Below are positions 53,215 to 62,648 of a stretch of DNA of 64,000 nucleotides, in pieces. The DNA is taken from NCBI RefSeq assembly GCF_030813355.1, contig NZ_JAUSUD010000001.1:124001-188000 (forward strand), read 5' to 3'. Numbering within the stretch: position 1 is the first letter of the stretch; each line of letters starts with the position of its first letter. The notes under the pieces are model-generated. The model searched no databases. It saw nothing but the letters and a program-made list of their open reading frames with translations, and was not told where the DNA came from. This DNA is from Metabacillus malikii (lineage in GTDB: Bacteria > Bacillota > Bacilli > Bacillales > Bacillaceae). Both the position numbers and the translations under genes were made by a program.

Positions 53215-53265
53215 CAAAGGTGAGACTCCATGAAGTGTTTTACCCTGAATTTATAGTAGGCGTAT
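53215..53265 (+). repeat. possible decayed fragment of the dispersed repeat
   Basis: AAGGTGAGACTC, then TTTTACCCTGA and TAGTAGGCG, follow in the order of GAGGTGAGACT, TTAACGCTGA and CGTAGGCGG in the full copies, with gaps. The match is weak. The remaining bases between 53024 and 53300 hold no gene. Confidence 0.35.
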
Positions 53266-53302
53266 TCGTAAAAATGTGTAAAAGGATAAAAGAAATGTAA
53301 AA

Positions 53303-53343
53303 GCTCCAATTTCATAAATTGACCGATTAATAAATATTGGAGC
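53303..53343 (-). terminator. probable terminator after gltC
   Basis: GCTCCAAT/ATTGGAGC arms with a long loop, flanked by TTTT on the gltC-exit side (AAAA at 53299-53302 on the plus strand). Confidence 0.5.
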
Positions 53344-53367
53344 GTTTTATTGAAGAACTTTTTTTCA

Positions 53368-54270
53368 TCATTGGTATTGTTCTAGCATAGAAAAGAATTC
53401 TTTAACAAACTGGTAAAATACTTTTTCAGATGGAGCAAGTTCACGTTTTTTAGATACAATAATGCCTACAGTTCTTCGAACGATAGGTAGTTCTATCGGT
53501 ATTTTCACGGTGAAACGGGGGATTGCTTCCTGGAATGTACTATCTGGAAGCAGGGTTACACCAATCCCGGCAGAGACAAGTCCCTTTATAGCATCCAAGT
53601 CTTCTCCTTCTGTAGAAATTGTTGGGACAAAGCCGGCTTGTTTACATGCATCAACAGCCATTTCGTGGAGGATATACCCTCTTGGAAATAAGACAAAATC
53701 ATCACTTCTTAATTCGTTTAATAAAATTTGATTTCTTGTTGCAAGCGGATGACTAATAGGTACTAATGCGGAAATATTTTCAGAAAAAAGAATTGTACCT
53801 TCAACTTCAGGAACATTAAGCGGAACAGGCCCTAGAAAAGCTAAATCAATTTCACGGTTAATGACAGCTTCTATTAAAAAATTATACGAGCCTTGGCGAA
53901 GATGGAAAGCAACGTTTGGATATTTCTCTTTAAATGCTGAGATGATAGTTGGAAGGAGATGACTTGCAAGACTAGTCGGAAAACCAATCTTAATTGATCC
54001 TCTCTCTGGGTCTAAATATTCATCAATTTGTCTTTTTGCATAGTCGATTGCTTTAATTGCAGTTTTTGTATGGGTTAAAAATACCTTACCAATCGGCGTT
54101 AGTCGGACATTTCTTCCTTCTCGTTCAAATAACGTAACCCCTAGCTCTGCCTCAAGATTTGCTATCTGTCTACTGATGGCAGATTGTGCAACATGTAAAT
54201 ATTGTGCAGCTTCAGAAACATGTTCTCTTTCAGCTACTTCCATAAAATAATGTAATTGACGTAATTCCAT
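53368..54270 (-). CDS. gltC: LysR-type regulator GltC of glutamate synthase genes
   Basis: A 300-residue LysR-type regulator nearly identical in layout to B. subtilis GltC: MELRQLHYFMEVAEREHVSE at the start, HVAQSAISRQIANLEAELGV as the winged helix-turn-helix, and the inducer-binding domain with GEDLDAIKGLVSAGIGVTLL. The end is MLEQYQ. In B. subtilis it activates gltAB when glutamate is needed, in response to 2-oxoglutarate, and is inhibited through the glutamate dehydrogenase RocG. It is divergent from the gltBD genes with 142 bp between, which holds a palindrome. GGAGG lies about 11 bases upstream of the ATG. Confidence 0.97.
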   Translation of the reverse strand: MELRQLHYFMEVAEREHVSEAAQYLHVAQSAISRQIANLEAELGVTLFEREGRNVRLTPIGKVFLTHTKTAIKAIDYAKRQIDEYLDPERGSIKIGFPTSLASHLLPTIISAFKEKYPNVAFHLRQGSYNFLIEAVINREIDLAFLGPVPLNVPEVEGTILFSENISALVPISHPLATRNQILLNELRSDDFVLFPRGYILHEMAVDACKQAGFVPTISTEGEDLDAIKGLVSAGIGVTLLPDSTFQEAIPRFTVKIPIELPIVRRTVGIIVSKKRELAPSEKVFYQFVKEFFSMLEQYQ

Positions 54271-54303
54271 TTTCTTGTCTTCCTCCGATCATATATCTCA
54301 TTA

Positions 54304-54322
54304 TTAGATAGATCTTATCTAA
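54304..54322. promoter_or_regulatory. palindrome in the gltC-gltB intergenic region, probable GltC site
   Basis: TTAGATA (54304-54310), GATCT, TATCTAA (54316-54322) is an exact inverted repeat. LysR-type regulators bind interrupted palindromes with T-N11-A spacing between divergent promoters, and this region carries a second partial ATCTCATTATTAGAT. It is placed as the GltC box by position, not by proof. Confidence 0.55.
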
Positions 54323-54412
54323 ATTATATATTGTTACTATCAATTTGTGAACATATAATATAATTATCTTGGTAATAAACGGGTGTAAGAAAATCTTACA
54401 GGGGGAGATAAA

Positions 54413-57400
54413 ATGACTTACAATCAAATACCTAAAGCGCAGGGTCTCTACCGTCCTGAATTCGAACATGATGCATGCGGTATCGGTTTATATGCACATA
54501 TAAAAGGTAACGCTACACATGATATAGTGAAAAAAGGACTGGATATGCTTTGCAAGTTAGACCATCGAGGAGGGCAAGGTAGTGACCCACTTACAGGTGA
54601 TGGAGCAGGACTAATGATTCAAATCCCAGACCAATTTTTTAAGAAAACATGTAACAATATGAACTTACCAGAGAATGGACGTTACGGCGTTGGAATGATT
54701 TTTTTCTCAGATAATGATTCAGAGCGTGAAAAAATTGAAGAGCAACTCAATCAAATTATTCAACTAGAAGGTCAGCAACTATTAGGCTGGAGAGATGTAC
54801 CTGTAAATACAGATACAATTGGCCCAGTTGCAAAACTGAGTTGTCCTGTTGTTCGTCAAGTGTTTATTGGAGCAGCAGATGATTTAATAGATTCGTTAGA
54901 TTTTGAACGTAAATTATATGTTATTCGTAAACTAGCAGAAAATTGGGCTAGAGAACGTGAGATGAGATTTTATTTTACTAGTTTATCTAGTAATACGATT
55001 GTTTATAAAGGCTTGCTTACTCCAGACCAAGTAGATTCATTTTATATAGATTTACAAGATGAAGATTTTGTATCAGCTTTTTCTTTAGTGCATTCTAGGT
55101 TTAGTACAAATACATTCCCTTCATGGGAACGAGCACATCCAAATCGATATATTATTCATAATGGAGAAATAAATACACTCCGTGGGAACATGAATTGGAT
55201 GAAAGCAAGAGAAAATCAGTTTGCCTCAGAAATATTTGGTGAGGACCTCAACAAGGTACTCCCAATATTGGATAGAGATGGAAGTGACTCGTCCATACTT
55301 GACAATGCTTTTGAGTTTTTCGTATTAGCTGGGAGAAGTCCAGCACATGCAGCGATGATGATGATTCCTGAACCATGGACTGAGAATCCACATATGAGTA
55401 AAGAAAAACGAGCGTTTTATGAATATCACAGCTGTTTAATGGAGCCATGGGATGGACCGACTGCCATTTCCTTTACAAATGGAAAACAAATTGGCGCTAT
55501 TCTCGATCGAAACGGGTTACGACCTGCACGTTATTATGTAACGAAAGACGATTATATCATTTTTTCATCTGAAGTTGGTGTTATTGAAGTTGATGAAGCA
55601 AATGTTTTGGTGAAGGACCGGTTAAGTCCTGGAAAAATGCTGTTAATAGATCTTGAAGAAGGACGTATTATATCAGATGAGGAAATTAAATCGGAAATTG
55701 CTAATTCAAATCCTTATCAACAATGGCTAGATGATAGCTTAATTAAACTAGATAAATTTGAAATTCTAGTAGAAGAACCGGTTTTAAACTTACAGGAAAA
55801 ACAACGAGCTTTCGGATATACGTATGAGGATATAACAAAATATTTAATTCCGATGATTACAGAAGGCAAAGACCCACTAGGTTCAATGGGGAACGATGCA
55901 CCACTTGCTGTATTATCAGAAAAACCACAATCGTTGTTTAATTACTTTAAGCAATTGTTCGCTCAAGTAACGAACCCGCCAATCGATGCGATTAGGGAAC
56001 ATATTGTCACATCGACAATGACTTTGCTAGGTAGTGAAGGAAACATTCTTCATCCGACGAAAGATAATGCTAAGCGGATTCAACTAGCTACACCAGTCAT
56101 TTCGAATCATGAACTATCTCAACTACGTCTCAACCTTTACGAAGGTTTTAAAAGTAGAACAGTACGGTCGTTATTCACTGAAAATTTGGAATTTTCTTTA
56201 AATAATCTCTGTAACGAAATTGATGAAGCGATAGATGAGGATGTAAATTTAATTATTATTTCAGATAGAGAAATGGATGAAAATCATACACCAATACCAA
56301 TTTTGCTTGCAGTTAGTGCGATACATCAGCATTTACTATACCAAGGTACACGTACAAAAGTTAGCTTAATCATTGAATCTGGTGAAGTGAGAGAAGTACA
56401 TCATTTCGCTGCATTAATCGGCTATGGTGCTGATGCTATAAACCCATATTTAACTTTTGCAACATATAAAGAAGCAATAGAGAATGGTAATTTGAATAAT
56501 ACCTATGAAAAAACCATTGAACAATATATCCAGGCAATTACTGAAGGTGTCGTAAAAGTAATGTCAAAAATGGGGATTTCAACTGTGCAAAGTTACCGAG
56601 GAGCACAAATATTTGAAGCTGTTGGAATAAGTATGCAAGTAATTGAACGATACTTTACTGGAACTGCTTCGCAAATAGGTGGGATTGGCTTAGAAACGAT
56701 CGCTAAAGAAGCGAAAATACGTCACCAAGAAGCCTATAAAGTACGTGTCGATAACTCATTAGAGTCCGGAAGTGATTTCCAGTGGAGAAAAGGTGGAGAG
56801 CATCATGCTTTCAACCCTACAACTATCCATACTTTACAGTGGGCTTGTCGGAAAAATGATTATAGCTTGTTTAAAAAATATACAAAATCTGCAAATGAAG
56901 AACAAATTGGCTTCCTACGAAATCTATTTTCAATAGACCCATCTAGAAAATCTATACCAATTGATGAAGTTGAATCTATTGATTCGATTGTGAAACGTTT
57001 CAAAACAGGGGCAATGTCGTTTGGTTCATTAAGTAAAGAAGCACATGAAACGTTAGCAATAGCGATGAACCGAATTGGTGGTAGAAGTAATAGCGGTGAA
57101 GGTGGCGAGGACGCAAAACGTTATGTTGCGGATGAAAATGGCGATTTACGTAGAAGTGCTATCAAACAAATAGCATCTGGTCGTTTTGGAGTGAAAAGCC
57201 ATTATTTAGTGAATGCTGAAGAGCTACAAATCAAGATGGCACAAGGGGCGAAACCTGGTGAAGGTGGACAATTACCTGGTAATAAGGTATATCCATGGGT
57301 TGCTGAAGTGCGTGGTTCTACACCAGGAGTCGGATTAATTTCACCACCGCCACACCATGATATTTATTCAATTGAAGACTTAGCACAGCTTATTCATGAT

Positions 57401-58978
57401 TTAAAAAATGCTAATCGTGATGCGAGAATTAGTGTAAAGCTTGTATCGAAGGCTGGTGTTGGAACAATAGCTGCCGGGGTAGCAAAAGGTGCAGCTGATG
57501 TTATAGTCATTAGTGGTTATGATGGTGGAACAGGTGCATCACCAAAAACGAGTATTAAACATACTGGTTTACCGTGGGAGCTTGGGTTAGCAGAAGCTCA
57601 TCAAACCTTAATGTTAAATGGGTTACGCGACAGAGTCGTGTTAGAAACAGATGGAAAATTAATGACAGGCCGTGATGTTGTCATGGCAGCAATTTTAGGA
57701 GCAGAAGAATATGGCTTTGCGACTGCACCACTAGTTGTTTTAGGTTGTATTATGATGCGTGTATGTCATAAAGATACTTGTCCAGTCGGAATTGCAACAC
57801 AAAATCCTGAGTTAAGAGATAAGTTTACTGGGGATCCAGACCATATTGTAAACTTTATGACTTTTATCGCACAAGAGGTTCGTGAAATTATGGCTGAGCT
57901 AGGTTTCAAAACGATGGAAGAAATGATTGGACGTACAGATATTCTTCAAGTGAGTGAACGAGCTAAAGCACATTGGAAAGCGAAAGACTTGGATTTAACA
58001 ACATTATTACATCAACCAAGTGGAGCACGTACAGCGAGTATCAAACAAAATCATAAAATAGACCAATCGCTTGATATGGTAGAAATTCTACCAATTGTCA
58101 AAGAAGCAATTAAAAAAGGTAACCCTATCGATGCATCTTTCTCAATAAAAAATGTGAATCGGGTTGCAGGAACAATTATTGGCAGTGAAATATCGAAACG
58201 TTACGGTGAGGAAGGTTTACCTGAAGATACGATAGTTCTTCGCTTTAATGGGTCTGCTGGTCAAAGTTTTGGAGCATTTATCCCGAACGGTGTAACGATG
58301 CTGCTTTCAGGTGATTCAAATGACTATTTAGGTAAAGGACTTTCAGGTGGAAAGATAATAGTAGCTCCGCCAAATGAATCGACTTTTAAGCCTTCTGAGA
58401 ATGTTATTATCGGAAATGTTTCGTTCTATGGCGCCACTAGTGGTGAAGCTTATATAAATGGGTGCGCAGGTGAACGATTTGCAGTGCGAAACAGTGGTGC
58501 AAATGTTGTTGTAGAAGGTGTTGGTGACCATGGTTGTGAATATATGACAGGTGGACGCGTTGTGATATTAGGAGAAGTGGGCAAAAATTTCGGTGCTGGT
58601 ATGTCGGGAGGTATTGCGTATGTTCTTCCAGAAAACCAAGATACTTTTAAAAGTCTTTGTAATGACGAAATGATTGAATTTGACCATGTTTTTGAAGAAA
58701 AAGAAGCTCGATTATTGGAAGATATGATCCAAAATCATTTTGACTATACAGGTAGCAGAAAAGCTGAGTATATACTTGATAACTGGGATGAAATGTTATC
58801 GAAATTTGTTAAGGTTATTCCGAAAGATTACAAACGTATGATGAAGCGTATTGATGAACAAATCTTAGCGGGATTGTCAAAGGAAGAAGCAATTATGAGT
58901 GCATTTGAAGCAAATGCCAATACGGAAAAAACAATAAATGATTTTTCAATTGAACGCACGAGAGCAGTTGTTCAGTAG
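54413..58978 (+). CDS. gltB: glutamate synthase large subunit
   Basis: A 1521-residue large subunit (named GltA in B. subtilis) that makes glutamate from 2-oxoglutarate and glutamine. The glutaminase domain starts after a 21-residue propeptide at Cys22 (HDACGIG). The central and FMN-binding synthase domains have GAMSFGSLSKEAHETLAIAM, SGRFGVKSHYLV and IVISGYDGGTGASP. The 3Fe-4S ligands are in CIMMRVCHKDTCPVG. A C-terminal GXGXG helix domain has SGGKIIV and GATSGEAYINGCAGE. CAGGGGGAG precedes ATG 54413. It pairs with gltD 15 bp downstream. Confidence 0.98.
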   Translation: MTYNQIPKAQGLYRPEFEHDACGIGLYAHIKGNATHDIVKKGLDMLCKLDHRGGQGSDPLTGDGAGLMIQIPDQFFKKTCNNMNLPENGRYGVGMIFFSDNDSEREKIEEQLNQIIQLEGQQLLGWRDVPVNTDTIGPVAKLSCPVVRQVFIGAADDLIDSLDFERKLYVIRKLAENWAREREMRFYFTSLSSNTIVYKGLLTPDQVDSFYIDLQDEDFVSAFSLVHSRFSTNTFPSWERAHPNRYIIHNGEINTLRGNMNWMKARENQFASEIFGEDLNKVLPILDRDGSDSSILDNAFEFFVLAGRSPAHAAMMMIPEPWTENPHMSKEKRAFYEYHSCLMEPWDGPTAISFTNGKQIGAILDRNGLRPARYYVTKDDYIIFSSEVGVIEVDEANVLVKDRLSPGKMLLIDLEEGRIISDEEIKSEIANSNPYQQWLDDSLIKLDKFEILVEEPVLNLQEKQRAFGYTYEDITKYLIPMITEGKDPLGSMGNDAPLAVLSEKPQSLFNYFKQLFAQVTNPPIDAIREHIVTSTMTLLGSEGNILHPTKDNAKRIQLATPVISNHELSQLRLNLYEGFKSRTVRSLFTENLEFSLNNLCNEIDEAIDEDVNLIIISDREMDENHTPIPILLAVSAIHQHLLYQGTRTKVSLIIESGEVREVHHFAALIGYGADAINPYLTFATYKEAIENGNLNNTYEKTIEQYIQAITEGVVKVMSKMGISTVQSYRGAQIFEAVGISMQVIERYFTGTASQIGGIGLETIAKEAKIRHQEAYKVRVDNSLESGSDFQWRKGGEHHAFNPTTIHTLQWACRKNDYSLFKKYTKSANEEQIGFLRNLFSIDPSRKSIPIDEVESIDSIVKRFKTGAMSFGSLSKEAHETLAIAMNRIGGRSNSGEGGEDAKRYVADENGDLRRSAIKQIASGRFGVKSHYLVNAEELQIKMAQGAKPGEGGQLPGNKVYPWVAEVRGSTPGVGLISPPPHHDIYSIEDLAQLIHDLKNANRDARISVKLVSKAGVGTIAAGVAKGAADVIVISGYDGGTGASPKTSIKHTGLPWELGLAEAHQTLMLNGLRDRVVLETDGKLMTGRDVVMAAILGAEEYGFATAPLVVLGCIMMRVCHKDTCPVGIATQNPELRDKFTGDPDHIVNFMTFIAQEVREIMAELGFKTMEEMIGRTDILQVSERAKAHWKAKDLDLTTLLHQPSGARTASIKQNHKIDQSLDMVEILPIVKEAIKKGNPIDASFSIKNVNRVAGTIIGSEISKRYGEEGLPEDTIVLRFNGSAGQSFGAFIPNGVTMLLSGDSNDYLGKGLSGGKIIVAPPNESTFKPSENVIIGNVSFYGATSGEAYINGCAGERFAVRNSGANVVVEGVGDHGCEYMTGGRVVILGEVGKNFGAGMSGGIAYVLPENQDTFKSLCNDEMIEFDHVFEEKEARLLEDMIQNHFDYTGSRKAEYILDNWDEMLSKFVKVIPKDYKRMMKRIDEQILAGLSKEEAIMSAFEANANTEKTINDFSIERTRAVVQ

Positions 58979-58993
58979 AAAGGGGAGAAGAAC

Positions 58994-60478
58994 ATGGGGA
59001 AAGCAACGGGATTTATCGAAATTAGACGTGAGAAGGCGGCTGAACGTGAGCCGCTCGAGCGTTTAAAAGACTGGCATGAATATTCAGCTCCTTTCACTGA
59101 GGAAACGCTAATGAGACAAGGAGCACGTTGCATGGATTGTGCAACACCATTTTGCCATATTGGAACTGAAATTAACGGATATACGTCTGGTTGTCCAATT
59201 CATAATTTAATACCAGAATGGAACGACCTCGTTTATCAGGGTAGATGGAAGGAAGCACTCGAAAGACTCGTAAAAACAAACAATTTTCCTGAATTTACCG
59301 GGCGAGTGTGTCCTGCACCTTGTGAAGGGTCCTGTAACGTAGCAATTTCCGACCCGGCTGTTGCAATTAAAAATATCGAAAAAGCAATTATTGATAAAGG
59401 CTTCGAGAATGGATGGATTACTCCACGAATTCCAGTAAGAAGAACAGGAAAGAAAATCGCAATTATCGGTTCGGGCCCTGCTGGATTAGCAAGTGCCGAC
59501 CAATTAAATCAAGCAGGTCATTCGGTGACAGTTTTTGAACGTTCAGACCGATTGGGCGGACTGTTGACATATGGAATTCCGAATATGAAGCTAGATAAAG
59601 GCATTGTGGAACGCAGAATATCACTGTTAAGTGAAGAAGGAATTACATTTGTAACGAATACAGAAGTTGGTAAAGATGTGACTGCAGACGAGCTAAGACA
59701 ACAATTTGATGCCGTTATCCTCTGTGTAGGTGCACAAAAACAAAGGGATTTAAAAATTGATGGACGGAAAGCAAACGGTGTCCATTTTGCAATGGACTAT
59801 CTAACGACATCAACAAAGAGTTATTTAGATAGTAACTTTAAAGATAATCAATTTATTAATGCTGAAGGCAAAGATGTCATTGTTATTGGTGGAGGAGATA
59901 CAGGTGCTGACTGTGTTGCAACTGCACTAAGACAAAATTGCAAAAGTGTTGTACAATTCGGTAAACATCCAAAGCTTCCAATGGCTCGTACTTCACAAAA
60001 TATGTGGCCAGAGGCACCACACGTATTCACGATGGAATATGCCTATGAAGAAGCAAATGCAAAGTTCGGCCACGACCCACGTGAATATTCTATTCAAACA
60101 AAAAAACTTGTCTCTGATGAAAAAGGTAATCTAAAAGAGCTTCATACGATCCAAATGGAAAAAATGAAGGATGAGAATGGAAATTATTACTTTAAAGAGA
60201 TTCCAGGTACAGAAAAAGTTTGGCCTGCACAACTAGTGTTTATTGCAATCGGTTTTGAAGGTGCTGAGCAGTCAGTATTGAAGCACTTTAATGTTGATAC
60301 AACTGCTAGAAATGTTGTTGCGGCAAAATATGGAGATTTTAAAACGAATGTTGAGGGTGTTTTCGCAGCAGGTGATGCTAGGCGTGGACAAAGTTTAATT
60401 GTTTGGGCTATCAATGAAGGTAGAGAAGTTGCCAGGGAAGTAGATAAATATTTGATGGGAAGTACTGTATTAGCTTAA
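58994..60478 (+). CDS. gltD: glutamate synthase small subunit
   Basis: A 494-residue small subunit (GltB in B. subtilis) that passes electrons from NADPH through FAD and 4Fe-4S clusters to the large subunit. The N-terminal cluster cysteines are CMDCATPFC, GCPIHNL and CPAPCEGSC. The FAD site is IIGSGPAGLASADQL, and the NADPH site is VIGGGDTGADCVATALRQ. The C-terminal GVFAAGDARRGQSL binds FAD. AAAGGGGAG lies before ATG 58994. The two genes are cotranscribed and close with a perfect hairpin. Confidence 0.98.
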   Translation: MGKATGFIEIRREKAAEREPLERLKDWHEYSAPFTEETLMRQGARCMDCATPFCHIGTEINGYTSGCPIHNLIPEWNDLVYQGRWKEALERLVKTNNFPEFTGRVCPAPCEGSCNVAISDPAVAIKNIEKAIIDKGFENGWITPRIPVRRTGKKIAIIGSGPAGLASADQLNQAGHSVTVFERSDRLGGLLTYGIPNMKLDKGIVERRISLLSEEGITFVTNTEVGKDVTADELRQQFDAVILCVGAQKQRDLKIDGRKANGVHFAMDYLTTSTKSYLDSNFKDNQFINAEGKDVIVIGGGDTGADCVATALRQNCKSVVQFGKHPKLPMARTSQNMWPEAPHVFTMEYAYEEANAKFGHDPREYSIQTKKLVSDEKGNLKELHTIQMEKMKDENGNYYFKEIPGTEKVWPAQLVFIAIGFEGAEQSVLKHFNVDTTARNVVAAKYGDFKTNVEGVFAAGDARRGQSLIVWAINEGREVAREVDKYLMGSTVLA

Positions 60479-60495
60479 CCTTGACCATTATACAG

Positions 60496-60536
60496 AGGGT
60501 GACTCATGAAGTGTCTAACATTTTATGAGTCACCCT
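60496..60536. terminator. bidirectional terminator after gltD
   Basis: Perfect 12-bp arms AGGGTGACTCAT (60496-60507) and ATGAGTCACCCT (60525-60536), between converging gltD and the CotF-like genes. TTATTT follows on the plus strand. Confidence 0.85.
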
Positions 60537-60542
60537 TATTTG

Positions 60543-60842
60543 TTAAGATTGTGGCAAGTTCATTGCAGTTTGTGCTGCATTTAAATCAACATTTAATTGT
60601 TCAGCGATATCTTTCGGGTGGTAATATCCTTTATTCACCATATAGTTAAAAATTTGTTCATGAGTATCAATTGCATCATTCAAGTATTGCTTTAATGTCT
60701 CCCGAACTTCAGGTGTTGACGTTTCTGTTATAGCCATTGCTAAATTTTTAACACCAGACTTAGCTGAAATTAAAAAATCAGTCGCAACTACTTGTTCAGT
60801 CATTGCACTCATCCCTGACATATTTTGCATCATATCATTCAT
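60543..60842 (-). CDS. spore coat protein, CotF-like
   Basis: A 99-residue protein with the coat F domain pattern: TEQVVATDFLISAKSGVKN, LAMAITETSTPEVRETLKQY, and EQIFNYMVNKGYYHP. It has an N-terminal Met-rich stretch (MNDMMQNMSGMSAM). CotF-like helical proteins are spore-coat associated. Its start ATG 60842 overlaps the stop of the upstream paralogue by 4 bases, so the two are translationally coupled. Confidence 0.85.
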   Translation of the reverse strand: MNDMMQNMSGMSAMTEQVVATDFLISAKSGVKNLAMAITETSTPEVRETLKQYLNDAIDTHEQIFNYMVNKGYYHPKDIAEQLNVDLNAAQTAMNLPQS

Positions 60843-61048
60843 TGATTTTCACCTCGATTTGTAATAAATTGTTGCAGGCGTTGAATTTGGTCTCTAGATT
60901 TAGTGACATCATTTTCAAGAATACTTTTTAGCTCAGAGTCTTGGATTAATTTGCTCATTGTTGCAGACTTTGTTAAACACGTATTTTTAAACGTTAGAAG
61001 CTCGTGTAATTCGTATGTTTCATGTGGTGCTAAATATTGTGTATCCAT
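60839..61048 (-). CDS. CotF-like coat protein, upstream partner
   Basis: A 69-residue helical protein with HETYELHELLTFKNTCLTKS and DVTKSRDQIQRLQQFIT, a shorter CotF-type helix pair. GGAGG lies upstream of ATG 61048 (AAGGGAGGC). It is followed by the longer CotF-like gene with a 4-base overlap. The pair probably makes two interacting coat subunits. The 290 bases upstream of it hold no gene that I can see. Confidence 0.78.
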   Translation of the reverse strand: MDTQYLAPHETYELHELLTFKNTCLTKSATMSKLIQDSELKSILENDVTKSRDQIQRLQQFITNRGENQ

Positions 61049-61340
61049 TTTTTATGCCTCCCTTAAATAATGTAATTAAACACAAAGATTATTGTTTTCA
61101 CGTTCATAGCGTTCTATGTCACCCAAGTTTTAACAAGAAGAAAGTATGGGTTTATCTTTAAGCGTTTTTAGAGAGGTACTAGTTACCAATATAGATTAGT
61201 GCCCTAATCAGTTTTTATTAGAGAGTAGTTTGCTAAATCGTGACCTTTTGCGATAAAACTCACGATTCATCAAGCGCGAAGCAGTAATATTGAAGATTAA
61301 ACCAATGAAATATTAGTGTGAATAAACGATATGTATAAAA

Positions 61341-61562
61341 TCATTCAAGAATAATTCCAGTTTTATAATTATCCATAAAGCTGTTAATTGTGTCTTCTAG
61401 GTTATCTGCTGTCTCTGGAACTTGAACAATTACTTCATTCCGTGTGTCAACTGGTCTTATTAAAATATTTTGAAATCGATTTACTTCGAGTTGGAGACGT
61501 AAATCATTTGCGATTGAATTGGCATTATAATTATCATCTATGAGAAAACGGTAATTTTTCAG
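61341..61562 (-). CDS. 73-aa ORF with CTG as the only plausible start
   Basis: The frame from 61562 down to the TGA at 61343-61341 encodes a 73-residue protein that looks natural: KNYRFLIDDNYNANSIAN, LRLQLEVNRFQNILIRPVDT, then EVIVQVPETADNLEDTINSF and MDNYKTGIILE. An in-frame TGA lies four codons upstream of the CTG, and no ATG, GTG or TTG occurs between. AAAGGA is about 9 bases before the CTG, the normal spacing. Either translation starts at CTG, or an ATG start has been lost by mutation. I do not recognise the family. Confidence 0.5.
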   Translation of the reverse strand: MKNYRFLIDDNYNANSIANDLRLQLEVNRFQNILIRPVDTRNEVIVQVPETADNLEDTINSFMDNYKTGIILE

Positions 61563-61732
61563 AACGTTTCATCCTTTCAACGAAAAGTATTAGTTTAGAT
61601 TATTTGTCACTATATTTTTAGAATAGAAATTAATCTTATTCACGACAATATTTTCCACTAATTGTTAAATGTTCACACATATGACTAAGCGATTGTATAT
61701 TGTATTGTGTAAGTGATATGGAGGTGGAAGAA

Positions 61733-62134
61733 ATGAATTATGTGCATTTGTACCCAAGAGGTGATTATCCAGCTTATTGTATCCCGGCTTGTGTGACACC
61801 TTATTATCAATATGTTTATCACCAAACACCGTACAGACAATATAATTCTGTTGATGCAACATTTTTTAATGAATCTGCAAAATCAATGCAAATTTTAATG
61901 AATGACGCAAGTATCGTTCTAAAAAAACTTGCAACCTCAAAAACATTTGCAAATAAAGTAATGTCAGCAGCACAACAGTCAAATATGTCAGAGGTTGAAA
62001 ATCTTTTTAAATCGACTGGAATAAAATCGGAAGTGGAGACTACCTTCAATCCTGATGGTATTAACTTAAAGATGTCATCGAAAGTTGGTAATACTGACTG
62101 TTGTCATTTAACCATTGCATTAAGGTGGAAATGA
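61733..62134 (+). CDS. yuzC: YuzC-like protein
   Basis: A 133-residue protein with a Tyr/Pro-rich N-terminus (YPRGDYPAYCIPACVTPYYQ), a helical middle (NESAKSMQILMNDASIVLKK, VMSAAQQSNMSEVENLFKST) and a C-terminal block FNPDGINLKMSSKVGNTDCC followed by HLTIALRWK. It matches B. subtilis YuzC as I recall it. The function is unknown; the Tyr/Pro-rich start and context suggest a spore-associated protein. ATG 61733 has GGAGGTGGA 4 bases upstream; an in-frame ATG further up would translate the leader. Confidence 0.78.
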   Translation: MNYVHLYPRGDYPAYCIPACVTPYYQYVYHQTPYRQYNSVDATFFNESAKSMQILMNDASIVLKKLATSKTFANKVMSAAQQSNMSEVENLFKSTGIKSEVETTFNPDGINLKMSSKVGNTDCCHLTIALRWK

Positions 62135-62648
62135 CAACATCGATTATGCTCTGTGGAGCTGTTAAGAAATAGTCAAATGAATTCAGAATTCACAAAAAAT
62201 GTTTATGTAAGGCTCCACAACTTATCATTTTTGTAGGGTTTGTGTATTAGAGAATTCTTCTGATAGATTGATGTTTTTACATTTATTAAATGTTTGATTG
62301 TAGATGATGATTTCATTATTTTTATACTTAAGGGAGTATCGAGAGAGTGTAGCTATAGATAATAATAGGTGACAATTTATGAAAGTTGTGGGAATAATTC
62401 ATAATCACTATACCATCTTGTATAAATATAAATTTTACAAAAAAATTTAAAAATCGACAAATTTTGTATAATTTAGTTAATATTCTTTGATAGAATATAA
62501 GAAAACTTATATAATGTGATAAGTATTACAATAGTATGAAATAAAGGGATATTACTGGATTAATGGGTGTATATAGAAATTTTGTAGGTAATAGGGACTG
62601 ATTCTTATTTGAGTATATAGTAACACCTGGTACAAGAGGAGGGGTAAA
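62135..62648. other. intergenic region between yuzC and the response regulator
   Basis: About 510 AT-rich bases without a gene. TGTGGAGC (62152-62159) and GCTCCACA (62212-62219) form an 8-bp inverted repeat that may end yuzC transcription. Towards 62480-62520 the sequence is AT-rich with promoter-like stretches that I cannot assign. Confidence 0.4.
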
